NCBI RefSeq assembly: GCF_003609975.1
Contig: NZ_AP018400.1
Span: 253,501 to 317,500 of the forward strand
Source: Streptococcus ruminantium
GTDB taxonomy: Bacteria; Bacillota; Bacilli; Lactobacillales; Streptococcaceae
Reading direction: 5' to 3'
DNA length: 64,000 nucleotides
Below, in pieces: positions 25,392 through 35,403 of this stretch. The stretch's first letter is position 1. Every line of letters starts with the position of its first letter. The notes beneath the pieces are model-generated. The model had not been told where the DNA came from. It saw only the letters and a list, made by a program, of their open reading frames with translations, and ran no database searches. The translations under genes and the position numbers were made by a program.

Positions 25392-26483
25392 ATGTTTTAT
25401 TTAGAAAAATTTGGTGCCAATCGCAAGGATCAGCATCTTGGCCTAGCCCATCAACAATATAGTTCTCAACCAGCCACGGATTTTACGGAAACCTTATTTG
25501 TCCATCATTCTTTACCACAGACAAAGGTGGATGAGGTGGATATTTCGACCCGTGTCGTTGGTTTGGATTTCCAATTTCCATTTTTCATCAATGCGATGAC
25601 AGGTGGTAGTAAAAAAACGGGAGATATTAACCGCCTTTTGGGGATTATGGGACATTTTGGAAAGATCGCCCTTGCTTCTGGGTCGGTTAGTGCAGCCATT
25701 AAGGATCCGTCTGTTGCCAAGACCTTTTCGGTCATGCGTCGAGAAAATCCCTACGGCATCATTTTTGCTAATCTCGGTGCCCACCATGATGTGGATGATG
25801 CCAAACGAGCGGTCGATTTACTAGAGGCCAATGCGATTCAAATTCATGTCAATGCTCCGCAAGAGATTATAATGCCGGAGGGAGACCGTGATTTTAGTAT
25901 GTGGTTGAAAAATATCGAAGCCTTGGTGCGTGAGTTGAAAGTGCCAGTTATTGCAAAAGAGGTTGGTTTTGGTATGAGTCGAGAAACAGTTGCTCAACTG
26001 GCTTCTGTCGGGGTTGAAACGATTGATGTTTCCGGAACTGGCGGTACCAATTTTGCCAAGATTGAAAATGTTCGTCGAACGTTCAATGATTACGATTATT
26101 TGGAAGATTGGGGGCAGTCAACGGTTATTTCCTTGGTGGAGGCTATGAGTGTTTCTGAAAAAGAGCGTCCAGCTTTGATTGCTTCAGGTGGAATAAAAAC
26201 GCCTTTAGATATTGTTAAGTCCTTGGCTCTGGGAGCAGATTTGGTCGGTATGTCCAATCGCTTCCTCCAATATGTTAAAGATGTCAGAGGTAATCGCTTT
26301 GATGAAGGCTTGCAGGCAATCTCTTCTTTCCAGCGGCAGATAGCTGAAATTATGACCATGTTGGGGGCTAAAAATATTGCAGACCTCCGTAAGAAAGATT
26401 TGATTCTAGCACCGAATGTGCAAAACTGGTGTGAGGCACGTGGCATTGATTGGAAAGCTTATGCCAACCGATCACGGAATTAA
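25392..26483 (+). CDS. fni: Type 2 isopentenyl-diphosphate delta-isomerase
   Basis: A 363-residue FMN- and NADPH-dependent TIM-barrel enzyme that interconverts IPP and DMAPP. Characteristic blocks include NAMTGGS near residue 66, the HVNAPQE segment with conserved residues near 150, VIAKEVGFGMS, and the GTGGTNFAKIE phosphate-binding loop. AAGGAG precedes ATG 25392. Last gene of the mevalonate operon, giving both C5 units for undecaprenyl carriers and other prenyls. Confidence 0.95.
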   Translation: MFYLEKFGANRKDQHLGLAHQQYSSQPATDFTETLFVHHSLPQTKVDEVDISTRVVGLDFQFPFFINAMTGGSKKTGDINRLLGIMGHFGKIALASGSVSAAIKDPSVAKTFSVMRRENPYGIIFANLGAHHDVDDAKRAVDLLEANAIQIHVNAPQEIIMPEGDRDFSMWLKNIEALVRELKVPVIAKEVGFGMSRETVAQLASVGVETIDVSGTGGTNFAKIENVRRTFNDYDYLEDWGQSTVISLVEAMSVSEKERPALIASGGIKTPLDIVKSLALGADLVGMSNRFLQYVKDVRGNRFDEGLQAISSFQRQIAEIMTMLGAKNIADLRKKDLILAPNVQNWCEARGIDWKAYANRSRN

Positions 26484-26691
26484 AATCCATCGAAACCTCC
26501 CTTTATAGTGAATCATGATTTCTTCTTTTTCACGATAAGGGGAGCATTTGTGTGTGCGAATGATATTAACAGTTACTGAAAAACAATTCTAGCTTCTCTG
26601 GTCTTATTGGTAGGATTGAGGAGGACTTCATCATCACAAAAGATTGTTAGAATAAGCGTCCGACTGTCAACTATGGTGATTTTGTAAAACA
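26484..26691. other. Spacer after fni
   Basis: No gene visible. Short hairpin-prone stretches only; the terminator follows at 26692. Confidence 0.4.
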
Positions 26692-26755
26692 AAAAGAGAC
26701 TTGTTCATTTTCATCTATTTATAAAGTTATAAATAAGATGCGAACAGTCTCTTTT
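26692..26755. terminator. Long bidirectional terminator
   Basis: AAAAGAGACTTGTTC (26692-26706) pairs with GAACAGTCTCTTTT (26742-26755) with one bulge; an inner TATTTATAA/TTATAAATA stem extends it. It can end both fni and the converging protease gene. Confidence 0.7.
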
Positions 26756-26802
26756 CTTTTTATTAACAGCTAATTGTCCTCACTGGAGTCAGTACTTTTT
26801 AC

Positions 26803-27597
26803 CTACTCAGCAACAGAAACAGAGATTCCGTTTCGATCAAATAGTTTAGACTTCATATCCATCGTGAATGGAGTGATTGTTGCCTTGCTACACATCGGTA
26901 CGTCTTGACAATCTGTTACGTTTGCAGCACCCGTAACAATGCCGATCATTTTACCATTGTAGTAAACGGGAGATCCAGAATTTTGTTCAGCAATATAAAA
27001 ATCAACGGTTAAAGTTCCGTCCTCTTCTACATTCAGTACAGTTCCTTGAGTCTTAGTCATGTCTCCTTTAAAATAACGTGAGTAACCTATGGTACTGACT
27101 GTTTTGCCGACAAGAGACTGTAAATTCTTATGAACAGTGAGAGAAGTAGTGCTTGTATCAAGAGGGATAGAGCTAGGTTCTGTCACTTTGATTAGTCCAA
27201 CATCATTCTTAAAATCATGGAAACCTGCATAATTCTGCATTGGTTTGAATGGCTTTTTATGGAAAATCGTTTTTTTATACATCTTGAAAGCTACAGTGTG
27301 GCTATCAGCGTTTGTTTCCACAGTGGCGCTTTTTGTTGAATTGATGCGACCATTGCGATCTGTCATACAGTGACCTGCAGTTAAGAAGTGATTATTTCCA
27401 ATGTAGGTTCCTGTACATCTCATTGATCCATTTTCTGACTTATCAATGGTTAATGGATAGATTAAATGATGAGGAGCAACAAGTCTTTCTTCATTCGTAA
27501 GTGGTTCCCGTACAGATGCAGTCACGATCGTAACAGGGGCTCTACATGAAACGCAAAATAATAGAAATGCAACAATAGCTGCTACTTTTTTGGACAT
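26803..27597 (-). CDS. Secreted V8-like (S1B) serine protease
   Basis: A 264-residue trypsin-fold protease. Signal peptide about residues 1-28 (MSKK, hydrophobic core, cleavage after a TAS-like site). The catalytic triad is visible: His76 in LTAGHC, Asp132 in FKNDVGLIKV, Ser207 in EQNSGSPVYY. Cys61 and Cys77 can form the usual disulphide next to the His. The order and spacing resemble staphylococcal V8 and glutamyl endopeptidases, so cleavage after acidic residues is plausible but not proven. An RCTGTYIG strand precedes the His loop, and no propeptide can be delimited. A strong promoter lies at 27675-27703. Possibly a surface virulence or nutrient protease; neighbours give no hint. Confidence 0.85.
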   Translation of the reverse strand: MSKKVAAIVAFLLFCVSCRAPVTIVTASVREPLTNEERLVAPHHLIYPLTIDKSENGSMRCTGTYIGNNHFLTAGHCMTDRNGRINSTKSATVETNADSHTVAFKMYKKTIFHKKPFKPMQNYAGFHDFKNDVGLIKVTEPSSIPLDTSTTSLTVHKNLQSLVGKTVSTIGYSRYFKGDMTKTQGTVLNVEEDGTLTVDFYIAEQNSGSPVYYNGKMIGIVTGAANVTDCQDVPMCSKATITPFTMDMKSKLFDRNGISVSVAE

Positions 27598-27674
27598 ACT
27601 TTTCTCCTTTTAATTACATGACGGACTCCTTTCAGTTGTGAGCATTAGCTGTTCGTATGCCTTCGTTCAAGTTT

Positions 27675-27703
27675 ATTATATTGCTAATATAGCGCTTTGT
27701 CAA
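27675..27703 (-). promoter_or_regulatory. Promoter of the secreted protease gene
   Basis: Reverse strand: TTGACA (27703-27698), 17 bp, TATAAT (27680-27675). Near-consensus, so expression may be high unless repressed. Confidence 0.75.
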
Positions 27704-27858
27704 AGAAAGATAGTGTATAGAGCTTTGACTTTGCACGAACGATGCTTAAAGTCAGGGGAGAATAGAAGAGACTTCAAATAGCAAAAAAACAATAGGGTTT
27801 GGATAAATATGTATATATGGAATGTGATGAATAGTGCTTTTCGGATTCGCTCGGCCTC

Positions 27859-28098
27859 ATGGCATTAAAGAAAAAAATGGAACGAGATATGATTCATCAA
27901 GTCTATGCGCCTATTCAGTTTTTTAGAAGAGATAGCATAGTGAACCAAAAGAAGAAGGAGATTCAGACATCAGCGGAGGAAACATAACAGGCTATCAGGT
28001 TGATTTCAGAACAATTAGACGATAGTATAAAGGGGCAATGGTCTGTTGCGATTGATAGAGAAATTTCTAAGCAATCCAATAAGTATAATGAATTGTAA
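27859..28098 (+). pseudogene. Small helical protein interrupted by an in-frame stop
   Basis: From ATG 27859, 42 codons read MALKKKMERDMIHQVYAPIQ and onward to a TAA at about 27985-27987. The same frame continues for 36 codons (LISEQLDDSIKGQWSVAIDR) to the stop at 28096-28098. The two parts form one amphipathic, charged helical protein of about 78 residues. It has no clear ribosome site. I do not recognise it. The rest of 27704-28396 has no gene, apart from a likely promoter TATACT near 28357 for the next gene. Confidence 0.4.
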
Positions 28099-28396
28099 TC
28101 TATGGAACAACAAGTTAAACTTGTTGTCAGATTACGTAAGCAATCGGTTTTTTCTGTATGGAAAGTAGTTCATTTGTTTCTACTGTTGTAGTAAAAATGA
28201 CATTTCTTAGATGATTGTCGAGATAAATAATTCTAGAGACTGCTTCGTTTTGGATAGCCGATAAGATCAATGGGGGTAGGTGATTAGCTATCGGATAATA
28301 GGGAAAATCAAGAGGTAAACTACATGTGTCGGCTGCGACAAGAGGTCAAATTTTTGTTATACTAATATATAGTAAGAAAATGACAAGGAGTAACGT

Positions 28397-29092
28397 ATGT
28401 CAGAAATAAGATTGTATATTTCGCGTCATGGAAAAACCATGTTCAACACTATTGGCCGTGTGCAAGGTTGGTGTGACACCCCTCTCACTCAAAAAGGAGA
28501 AGAAGGTATCCGTGAACTTGGTTTAGGTTTAAAAGAAGCAAACATTGATTTTAAGTTGGCAGTGTCTAGTGATTTGGGACGGACGGTACAAACCATGACA
28601 ATCGCCCTTCGAGAATTAGGAGAACTAGGGAAAATTCCATATTATCAAGACAAACGAATTCGAGAGTGGTGTTTTGGCAGTTTTGAGGGAATGTATGATG
28701 CAGAACTTTTTCAAGGCGTTCTTCCGCGTTTGAAAGGAACAGTGGATACGAGTGGCATGTCTTTTGCGGAGATTGCAACAGGTATTCAAGAAGCGGATAC
28801 TGCTGGTTGGACGGAATCTTGGGAAGTTTTGAGTAATCGAATTTTGGCAGGCTTCGAGTCCATTGCTCAAGATTTGGAAAAACAGGGTGGTGGTAATGCG
28901 CTCGTTGTCAGTCACGGTATGACCATCGCTACCCTGGCTCATCTCTTGGAACCTGAGCGTGGAGCTAATGTCTTTCTAGATAATGGTTCCATTACCGTTT
29001 TAAAATACGAAGATGGTGAATTGAAAATTGAAGCTTTCGGCGACTTGTCTTATCGTCAAAGAGGAGCTGAATTGATTGCACAGGGAAAATAG
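28397..29092 (+). CDS. Histidine phosphatase family protein (phosphoglycerate mutase-like)
   Basis: A 231-residue protein with the phosphohistidine motif SRHGKTMFN (His at about residue 10), REWCFGSFEG in the acid/base region, and the second catalytic His in VVSHGMTIATL. This is the cofactor-dependent mutase/phosphatase superfamily. The lack of the full glycolytic mutase sequence points to a broad or unknown phosphatase rather than GpmA. AAGGAG lies upstream of the ATG. It appears monocistronic. The substrate cannot be read from the sequence. Confidence 0.9.
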   Translation: MSEIRLYISRHGKTMFNTIGRVQGWCDTPLTQKGEEGIRELGLGLKEANIDFKLAVSSDLGRTVQTMTIALRELGELGKIPYYQDKRIREWCFGSFEGMYDAELFQGVLPRLKGTVDTSGMSFAEIATGIQEADTAGWTESWEVLSNRILAGFESIAQDLEKQGGGNALVVSHGMTIATLAHLLEPERGANVFLDNGSITVLKYEDGELKIEAFGDLSYRQRGAELIAQGK

Positions 29093-29254
29093 TATTCTAC
29101 GAAGACTAGAACGATATAGATTAGCGTGTTTTGATGGGTAGGATGTTTTTTAGCCTGTTATCTAAAATCTGAGAAGTAGCAAAGTAACTTTTTGTTTCAA
29201 AAATAGGAATTTCCTATCTTGCTTTCGTTATCTTCAAACTCCAATGGTTCGTTC

Positions 29255-29295
29255 GCTCGATGTAGTTAGCCTGCTTTTGATTTTCATTGAGTATA
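29255..29295 (-). repeat. BOX A-like repeat end
   Basis: Read on the reverse strand, 29295 leftwards gives TATACTCAATGAAAATCAAA, the opening of the pneumococcal BOX A module, and then diverges. A 15-bp palindrome ATAGGAATTTCCTAT lies further on at 29207-29221. No boxB/boxC modules are recognised, so this may be a fragment or a suis-specific relative. The 29093-29332 spacer holds nothing else that I can name. Confidence 0.45.
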
Positions 29296-29332
29296 AAGTA
29301 TCAAAACCAGAGGTGAAAATCTTTGGTTTTTT

Positions 29333-29382
29333 TTGATAGATATATCGAAGTGTGATATAATTTTTATATATCGAGGCTCGAT
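29333..29382 (+). promoter_or_regulatory. Promoter and likely autoregulatory operator of padR
   Basis: TTGATA (29333-29338), 17 bp, TATAAT (29356-29361). The 13-bp inverted repeat ATCGAGGCTCGAT (29370-29382) covers the start of transcription, and ATATATCGA occurs both in the spacer and at the repeat. A PadR dimer binding here would repress its own operon. Confidence 0.6.
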
Positions 29383-29408
29383 GCACATTGGAAGGGAGGA
29401 GGTAAACA

Positions 29409-29732
29409 ATGAATGATAAACTAAAGCGAATCTATGTTCCTATGACAGAAACAGCCTTTTATATCCTCTTTCATTTGCAGAAAGAGCGACATGGTTATGA
29501 CATTGCCCAACAGACAAAGGCTATAACAGCAGGTCAAGTTGTCATTAGTCCAGGAACTATGTATGGTACTCTTTTCAAAATGGAAAAGGATGGCTTGATT
29601 GATTTTGTACGAGAAGAAGACAAGCGAAAGTTGTATCGGATAACAGAAGTAGGGCAGGAGATTTTGGAAATAGAATTGGTCAGAATTGAACGCCTCTATC
29701 GCAATAGCAAGGGGAGAGACTATGGAAACTAA
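29409..29732 (+). CDS. PadR family transcriptional regulator
   Basis: A 107-residue winged-helix protein. ETAFYILFHLQKERHGYDI is the PadR helix opening, followed by SPGTMYGTLFKMEKDGLI (recognition helix and wing) and KLYRITEVGQ. It lacks the long C-terminal domain, so it is a PadR-s1/subfamily-2 type. GGGAGG precedes the ATG. It overlaps the DUF2812 gene by 11 bp; such pairs are a common unit in which PadR controls a membrane protein. Likely autorepressor at 29370-29382. Confidence 0.9.
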   Translation: MNDKLKRIYVPMTETAFYILFHLQKERHGYDIAQQTKAITAGQVVISPGTMYGTLFKMEKDGLIDFVREEDKRKLYRITEVGQEILEIELVRIERLYRNSKGRDYGN

Positions 29733-30234
29733 GAAAGAAATTTGTTTCTTTTTCCTACCTGATTTTGAAAAGGAAGAAAGATATTTAGCTGAACAGCACC
29801 TTCAGGGCTGGAAGCTTATTCAAAATAAATTTGGCCTTTTATTTATCTTTGAAAAGTGTCAACCAGAACACGTAGTCTATCGGTTGGATTTCAAACCTAA
29901 AACTCAAGATAATCTTGAATATTTGCAGTTGTTCAAAGATTACGGCTGGGAGTATGTTGGTCGTTGTAACCATTTTTCCTGCTTTAGAAAGAGTAAGGTA
30001 TTAGGGGAGATTGAACTTTATAGTGATCGTCAGAGCAAGTTTGAGATGATTGGTAGAATCATTGGCAGACAATTTCTAATGGCTTTATCCTTGCTTATCT
30101 TGTTTACCTTCCTATTCTATTTTTTGGATATGCCTGCGGCTATTATTGGTATGGCTACCCTTGCTATTCCGGTATTGCTGTATTGTTTGGTTGGTTTGCT
30201 GCGCTTGCGCCAGAAATATGAGGAGGTTGGATAA
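29722..30234 (+). CDS. DUF2812 domain membrane protein
   Basis: A 170-residue protein. The cytosolic N-terminal half carries the DUF2812 pattern (EERYLAEQHLQGWKL and DYGWEYVGRCNHFSCFR). Two hydrophobic helices follow at about 113-133 and 138-158, with a short charged tail. The start at ATG 29722 overlaps padR, and its stop overlaps the next start. Genes of this family travel with PadR regulators and are suspected to respond to membrane stress or antimicrobials; the actual function is unknown. Confidence 0.85.
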   Translation: METKKEICFFFLPDFEKEERYLAEQHLQGWKLIQNKFGLLFIFEKCQPEHVVYRLDFKPKTQDNLEYLQLFKDYGWEYVGRCNHFSCFRKSKVLGEIELYSDRQSKFEMIGRIIGRQFLMALSLLILFTFLFYFLDMPAAIIGMATLAIPVLLYCLVGLLRLRQKYEEVG

Positions 30235-30392
30235 TGAAAAAACAGAAGTATATCGCAACTGTAATCAACTCACTTTGTATCTTCGCAGTTATTTTTCTAA
30301 ATAAACATCGTTTGGCTACTCTTGTTTTTATATGTCTGATTATGCTCCTAAATTTTTGGAATCTAATGGATTTAAAGAAAAAGTGTAAATAG
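30234..30392 (+). CDS. Small two-helix membrane protein
   Basis: A 52-codon ORF. ATG 30234 overlaps the DUF2812 stop, with GGAGG a few bases upstream. Sequence starts MKKQKYIATVINSLC, with hydrophobic helices at about residues 7-21 and 27-43 separated by NKHR, and a KKKCK tail. Tight coupling to the DUF2812 gene makes it credible despite its size. It is probably a partner or modulator of that membrane protein. Confidence 0.6.
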   Translation: MKKQKYIATVINSLCIFAVIFLNKHRLATLVFICLIMLLNFWNLMDLKKKCK

Positions 30393-30474
30393 TCTAGCCA
30401 TTTTCGTTTTTAGGGTGGAAATGACCGGTATGGATAAGATGCAATAGAATAGTACTAGGTCCTTAGACTGATTT

Positions 30475-30501
30475 TTAGCACTCTTGTAAAAAGAGTGCTA
30501 A
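30475..30501. promoter_or_regulatory. CIRCE element 1 (HrcA operator)
   Basis: TTAGCACTC, 9 bp, GAGTGCTAA: a perfect match to the CIRCE consensus, upstream of the hrcA promoter. Confidence 0.95.
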
Positions 30502-30518
30502 TTTTTTGTCTTTTTCCC

Positions 30519-30546
30519 TTGACTTTGCTTCTCTAAAGAGTATAAT
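30519..30546 (+). promoter_or_regulatory. hrcA-grpE-dnaK promoter
   Basis: TTGACT (30519-30524), 16 bp, TATAAT (30541-30546), flanked by two CIRCE elements. Confidence 0.85.
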
Positions 30547-30559
30547 AGAGATAGAAACG

Positions 30560-30586
30560 CTAGCACTCTATGCATGAAAGTGCTAA
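30560..30586. promoter_or_regulatory. CIRCE element 2, imperfect
   Basis: CTAGCACTC, 9 bp, AAGTGCTAA, with one mismatch in each arm compared with the consensus. It covers the expected transcription start and early leader. Paired CIRCE elements give tighter HrcA repression. Confidence 0.85.
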
Positions 30587-30638
30587 AGATAATTTGAAGT
30601 CATCAAAGTACTGGCTGTCACTCATGAAAGGAGCGAGC

Positions 30639-31673
30639 ATGATTACACAACGTCAAAATGATATTTTGAATCGAATCGTTGAATTGTTTACGCAGCATCA
30701 TGAGCCAGTTGGTTCCAAAACTTTGCAGGAAATGATAGCTTCTAGTTCTGCCACCATCCGTAATGATATGGCTAAGCTTGAGCAGCTGGGACTGCTTGAA
30801 AAAGCCCATACTTCCAGTGGTCGTATGCCCAGTCGAGCAGGTTTTCAATATTTTGTCAGCCACTCGCTCAACCTAGAGCATATTGATGAAGATGATATTT
30901 ATCAGGTGGTTAAGGCTTTTGACTTTGAAGCCTTCAAGTTGGAAGATATTTTGGAGCGGGCTAGTCAGGTTTTGGCTGATTTGACAAGCTACACTTCTGT
31001 CATTCTTGATGTGGAACCAACTAGTCAGCGACTGACTTCCTTTGATATCGTTCGATTGAGTAATCATGATGCCTTGGCAGTTCTGACCCTAGACCAATCT
31101 AAACCGGTCACTGTTCAATTTGCCATTCCTAAGAACTTTTTAACAAGGGAGTTGGAAGTGTTCAAACGCTTGGTAGATGAACGGTTTGTGGGGCAGACAG
31201 TCCTGTCTATCCATTACAAGTTGCGGACAGAAATTCCGCAGGTGGTACAGCGTTATTTTACACCGACAGATAATGTTTTGGACTTGATGGATTATATCTT
31301 TTCAAATCTTTTCCAAGAACTTGTTTTCATTGGTGGTAAGGTTGCCTCTCTTACCTATGGCAATCTTGCGACCTATCAGTTATTGGATAGTCCGCAGGTA
31401 CTTGCTGCTGAGTTACGAGAAGGTTTGGCACCGGGACAGTCGACTAGGATTGTGGTTGCAGAGCATAGAGATCCAGCCCTTTCGGATGTGACGGTCATTC
31501 ATCATCGCTTTCCAATTCCTTATCGTGGGGAGGCACAGATGAGCCTACTAGGTCCTGTTGATATGGATTATCGGAGGCAGATGAGTCTGATTAACATCAT
31601 TAGTCGTGTCTTATTCATGAAACTGACGGATTACTATAGATATTTGAGTAGTAATCACTATGAAGTAAACTAA
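30639..31673 (+). CDS. hrcA: Heat-inducible transcription repressor HrcA
   Basis: A 344-residue repressor of class I heat-shock genes. The N-terminal winged helix shows [16 protein letters not shown] and [13 protein letters not shown] (recognition helix), followed by the GAF-like and dimerisation regions (about 100-340). ATG 30639 follows AAAGGAG; a longer frame starts inside CIRCE 2 and is rejected. First gene of hrcA-grpE-dnaK(-dnaJ). HrcA needs GroEL for activity and releases CIRCE on heat stress. Confidence 0.96.
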   Translation: MITQRQNDILNRIVELFTQHHEPVGSKTLQEMIASSSATIRNDMAKLEQLGLLEKAHTSSGRMPSRAGFQYFVSHSLNLEHIDEDDIYQVVKAFDFEAFKLEDILERASQVLADLTSYTSVILDVEPTSQRLTSFDIVRLSNHDALAVLTLDQSKPVTVQFAIPKNFLTRELEVFKRLVDERFVGQTVLSIHYKLRTEIPQVVQRYFTPTDNVLDLMDYIFSNLFQELVFIGGKVASLTYGNLATYQLLDSPQVLAAELREGLAPGQSTRIVVAEHRDPALSDVTVIHHRFPIPYRGEAQMSLLGPVDMDYRRQMSLINIISRVLFMKLTDYYRYLSSNHYEVN

Positions 31674-31694
31674 GATATGAAAGTGCGAAGGAAA

Positions 31695-31758
31695 CGATAG
31701 AAAAATAGGAGAGTGACGCTGTGTCATCAGATACAAGACAGTCTATCTTTTTTCTAGG
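31695..31758 (-). repeat. Hairpin repeat, copy A (hrcA-grpE spacer)
   Basis: Read on the reverse strand: CCTAGAAAAAAGATAG, then a variable hairpin core, then CTCTCCTATTTTTCTATCG. Same family as copies B-G. The A-rich left arm pairs with the T-rich right arm. Confidence 0.6.
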
Positions 31759-31828
31759 TTTTTAGCCTGAACTCAGTTGGTTAAGATATGAAGCGTTAAC
31801 GAAACAACAAAAAGAAGAGGTGAGACAT

Positions 31829-32347
31829 TTGTCAGAAGAAGTTAAAGATGAAGAAATGTTAGAGAAAGCAGAAGCTACGCAAACAGAAGAAGTTGTCGAA
31901 GTTCCTGAAAAATCTGAATTGGAATTAGCCAATGAGCGTGCAGAGGAATTTGAAAATAAATACCTTCGAGCTCATGCCGAAATGCAAAATATTCAACGTC
32001 GTGCTAACGAGGAACGCCAAACCTTGCAACGTTACCGTTCGCAGGACTTGGCGAAGAAAATCTTACCAAGTTTGGATAACTTGGAGCGTGCGCTTGCTGT
32101 TGAAGGTTTGACAGATGATGTGAAAAAAGGAATCGAGATGGTACAAGAAAGCTTGATCCAAGCATTGAAGGAAGAAGGTGTTGAAGAAGTTGAAACAACA
32201 ACCTTTGACCCGAATCTTCACATGGCAGTTCAAACGGTTCCTGCAGATGACGATCACCCAGCTGACAGTATTGCTCAGGTTTTCCAAAAAGGTTATAAAC
32301 TCCATGAGCGGTTGTTGAGACCTGCTATGGTGGTGGTTTATAATTAG
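31829..32347 (+). CDS. grpE: Nucleotide exchange factor GrpE
   Basis: A 172-residue co-chaperone that releases ADP from DnaK. The N-terminus is acidic (about 1-35). A long coiled coil follows ([20 protein letters not shown] to about 90), then the four-helix bundle and the C-terminal beta domain with [11 protein letters not shown] and [10 protein letters not shown]. The favoured start is TTG 31829, 8 bp after GAGG, giving MSEEVKDEE as in other streptococci; GTG 31820 would overlap the ribosome site. Part of the HrcA regulon. Confidence 0.95.
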   Translation: MSEEVKDEEMLEKAEATQTEEVVEVPEKSELELANERAEEFENKYLRAHAEMQNIQRRANEERQTLQRYRSQDLAKKILPSLDNLERALAVEGLTDDVKKGIEMVQESLIQALKEEGVEEVETTTFDPNLHMAVQTVPADDDHPADSIAQVFQKGYKLHERLLRPAMVVVYN

Positions 32348-32350
32348 CCA

Positions 32351-32382
32351 CTGGTGATTGGTGCTGAAGCACCAATCACCAG
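32351..32382. repeat. Perfect 15-bp-arm hairpin after grpE
   Basis: CTGGTGATTGGTGCT and AGCACCAATCACCAG separated by GA. It has no T-run, so it is not a typical terminator; it could protect the 3' end of the hrcA-grpE message or be a processing site. Confidence 0.75.
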
Positions 32383-32569
32383 ATGGCAACCGCTATGGTG
32401 GCTTGCTTAGGATCCACACTAGCTCCACTTGTTCGGCTAGATTATTTTTGTCAGCTTAGAATAAATTATGAGTTTTTTTAGCTCTGCTTTGGGAATAACT
32501 TTGTCCGCAATGACGGTAAACTAGGCGGTAAGTCAGATATCTTTGATGTCGTTGACGCACCCCAGCAGG

Positions 32570-32617
32570 GCTGATTAGGTCTTTCATAGCCCAAAGGTGA
32601 AGAAAGACCTAATCAGC
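32570..32617. repeat. Perfect 16-bp-arm hairpin before dnaK
   Basis: GCTGATTAGGTCTTTC (32570-32585) and GAAAGACCTAATCAGC (32602-32617), loop 16 nt. It lies 49 bp before dnaK in the operon message and may act as a 5' stabiliser or processing site. The 32348-32666 spacer holds no gene. Confidence 0.75.
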
Positions 32618-32630
32618 TACTGCTAACTAA

Positions 32631-34494
<1,864 letters not shown>

Positions 34495-34496
<2 letters not shown>

Positions 34497-34517
34497 AAAG
34501 GTTCGGGGAACCTTTTT
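34495..34517 (+). terminator. dnaK terminator
   Basis: A 10-bp stem AAAAAGGTTC/GAACCTTTTT with a GGG loop and T-run, overlapping the dnaK stop codon. It would largely separate dnaJ from the operon. Confidence 0.85.
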
Positions 34518-34570
34518 ATCCCGAGCCAAGAAACCCGAAAGCGAGGTAAGGTAAAGACCGTTTAAAAATC

Positions 34571-34634
34571 CGTATGAAAATAGGGAACTGACACAGTGTG
34601 CTTACACACAAGGAAGTTCATCTCTTTCACTAGG
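34571..34634 (-). repeat. Hairpin repeat, copy B (dnaK-dnaJ spacer)
   Basis: Reverse strand: CCTAGTGAAAGAGATGAACT, a GTGTG/CACAC hairpin core, then GTCAGTTCCCTATTTTCATA. Best match to copy G (rRNA operon) and, in the same orientation, copy F. Confidence 0.65.
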
Positions 34635-34716
34635 ATTTTAGGTTGCACTCAGTTAAAACAGGATGTGTAACTGCTTTATCTCGAACTCGAATGTCATAAA
34701 CAATAAAATCCAAATC

Positions 34717-34744
34717 CAGAGGTTGAACCCCAGCCTCTGTTTTT
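34717..34744 (+). terminator. Second terminator-like hairpin in the dnaK-dnaJ spacer
   Basis: CAGAGG (34717-34722) and CCTCTG (34734-34739) followed by TTTTT. No gene lies between the two terminators; 34497-35416 contains only terminators, repeats B, C and D, and non-coding DNA. Confidence 0.5.
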
Positions 34745-35048
34745 GGGTAATGGAACAAAATTGTCAACTAGGGTGGTGGCTAGCTCTAAAAGGAAACCCT
34801 GTAATGTTATAGATAGGAAGAGACACACCGTTTAGAGTTGTTCTTTTCAGAAGTTTAGCTCAGTTGATATGCCTACAACTCTGTGAAAAAATAAATGTTA
34901 CTTAGGTGTTAAACTTTATCAGACTGTTTCCAAATTTTCTTGAGTTTCTTAGGAGCTTGTCCACAGAAAATCTCTTATAGAAGGGAATACAGGTGTTCTT
35001 AGTTGAACCCAGGCTCCTTATAAAATTATTGAAAGAAACTGAACGCGT

Positions 35049-35180
35049 CCTAAAAGCTGTGTGGAAAGTCAAAAAGCCTAGGGATAGACTTTTTGAGGAA
35101 CGCCTGTCGCTCATTGTTTTTTACAACGGGGCTGAAAGTGTCCACTGGACACTTTTACTCCCTATTTTCACTTTGCTTAA
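35049..35180 (+). repeat. Hairpin repeat, copy C (long variant)
   Basis: Begins CCTAAAAGCTGTGTGGAAAG and ends CTCCCTATTTTCACTTTGCT, with an inserted core containing its own hairpins (AAAAGCCTAG..., AAGTGTCCACTGGACACTTT). Shares its outer arms with copy D. Confidence 0.6.
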
Positions 35181-35314
35181 ACTTTTACAGAAAGGAAGTG
35201 TTCGTAACTGAAAACGGGCTACTTTCTACATTTTAAGGAAAGGAATATAAGTTCGTTTATTCGAACTCAGGCTTCTTTCTGAGTTTCGTCTATTATTTAA
35301 CGAAAGGAAATGAA

Positions 35315-35403
35315 CCCGCCCTAAAAGCTGTGTGAAAAAGATAAATCGTCTAGAAAATCAGGATTTTCTGCCGATTTCCTATTTTCACTTTGCTTTTAAC
35401 GGG
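35315..35403 (+). repeat. Hairpin repeat, copy D (leader of dnaJ)
   Basis: Outer arms CCCG (35315) / CGGG (35403), then CTAAAAGC with GCTTTT, GTGTGAAAA with TTTTCAC, and ATAAATCG with CGATTTCC. The core is AGAAAATCAGGATTTTCT. The whole repeat can fold into one long imperfect hairpin ending 13 bp before the dnaJ ATG. Confidence 0.7.
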
